From NCBI GenBank assembly GCA_033297075.1, contig MU858364.1:1-18877 (forward strand): a stretch of DNA of 18,877 bases. The letters run 5' to 3'. The DNA comes from Rhypophila decipiens. Taxonomy: Eukaryota; Ascomycota; Sordariomycetes; Sordariales; Naviculisporaceae. The position numbers and the translations under genes are program-made. Positions 18,755 to 18,877 of the stretch are shown here, piece by piece (within the stretch, counting starts at the first letter, position 1; every line of letters starts with the position of its first letter). Under the pieces are notes generated by a model. That model did no database searches. It was given only the letters and a program-made list of their open reading frames with translations, and had not been told where the DNA came from.

Positions 18755-18807
18755 GAACTGTGACGAATCCACTAGTCTAGAGCCCTACCACTAGGCTACG
18801 GACCCCC
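18755..18807 (-). pseudogene. tRNA-like / SINE-like fragment with a Pol III box A
   Basis: Read on the minus strand this GC-richer piece begins GGGGGTCCG and contains TAGCCTAGTGG (18788-18798), an excellent match to the tRNA A box, followed by a D-arm-like GGTAGGGCT. It ends in CAGTTC (18755-18760), which could be the start of a decayed B box (GTTCRANNC) whose remainder lies in the AT-rich block. The anticodon stem does not pair well and no 3' acceptor strand is found, so it is not a working tRNA gene. A tRNA-derived SINE head or a degraded tRNA fits best. Confidence 0.4.
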
Positions 18808-18827
18808 TTTCTTCAAAAGGATGTCGA

Positions 18828-18854
18828 ATTTCAAGTCGAACGCCGACTTGAAAT
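18828..18854. repeat. Perfect 11-base inverted repeat
   Basis: ATTTCAAGTCG (18828-18838) and CGACTTGAAAT (18844-18854) are exact reverse complements around the 5-base loop AACGC. It lies just outside the tRNA-like fragment and the AT-rich block and may be part of the same mobile element or of a transcript hairpin. Confidence 0.6.
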
Positions 18855-18877
18855 CAAGGGTTATATACATATCGTGA

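Noticed and set aside
18755..18807. A functional tRNA gene on the minus strand
   Set aside because: The A box is good but the anticodon stem does not pair and neither the B box nor the 3' acceptor strand is intact.
1..18877. CRISPR array, bacterial operon features or a secondary-metabolite backbone gene
   Set aside because: No regularly spaced repeats and no polyketide synthase, peptide synthetase or terpene synthase motifs are present; the genes have fungal introns.

Overview
This window reads as nuclear DNA of a filamentous ascomycete (Pezizomycotina). The support is: short introns of about 50-80 bases with GT..AG ends and CTRAY-like branch sites, a HET-domain gene, a Zn(II)2Cys6 regulator, a TPR-SET protein of a fungus-typical architecture, and an abrupt AT-rich block of the kind left by repeat-induced point mutation. 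No genus can be named from the sequence alone.

Layout. Positions 1-559 hold no gene. They carry a small hairpin and a possible short LTR with a polypurine tract. The next four genes all lie on the minus strand: a sterol-desaturase/fatty-acid-hydroxylase family enzyme (560-1372), a Zn2Cys6 transcription factor (1756-3891), a Ctr-type copper-transporter-like membrane protein in three exons (4748-5496) and a membrane-anchored hemerythrin/HHE protein in two exons (6016-7010). A 729-base divergent promoter separates the HHE gene from a two-exon GNAT acetyltransferase (7740-8570, plus). A three-exon TPR-SET protein follows (9163-11594, plus). Then come 1.9 kb without a supportable gene, a secreted GH16-like glycoside hydrolase (13480-14496, plus), a two-exon HET-domain protein (14824-16986, minus) and an intronless TATA-box-binding-protein (TBP) paralog (17494-18126, plus). 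The window ends in about 570 bases of extremely AT-rich DNA, a tRNA-like box A fragment and an 11-base-arm hairpin.

How the genes relate. This is not an obvious biosynthetic cluster. The regulator and the sterol-type oxygenase are adjacent and co-oriented. The Ctr-like and HHE genes are both metal-related and adjacent, but no shared pathway is shown. HET and the TBP paralog share one divergent promoter region.

Most interesting. The TBP-like gene aligns with yeast TBP core numbering without any indel (offset exactly 30). It keeps the four intercalating phenylalanines but has lost one of the paired minor-groove threonines. It is intronless, has its own TATA box and sits on the edge of an AT-rich, repeat-like block. 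It looks like a lineage-specific TBP-related factor or retrocopy. Two enzyme/transporter genes also depart from family signatures: the Ctr-like protein lacks the MxxxM pore motif, and the GH16 protein has Asp instead of the acid/base Glu.
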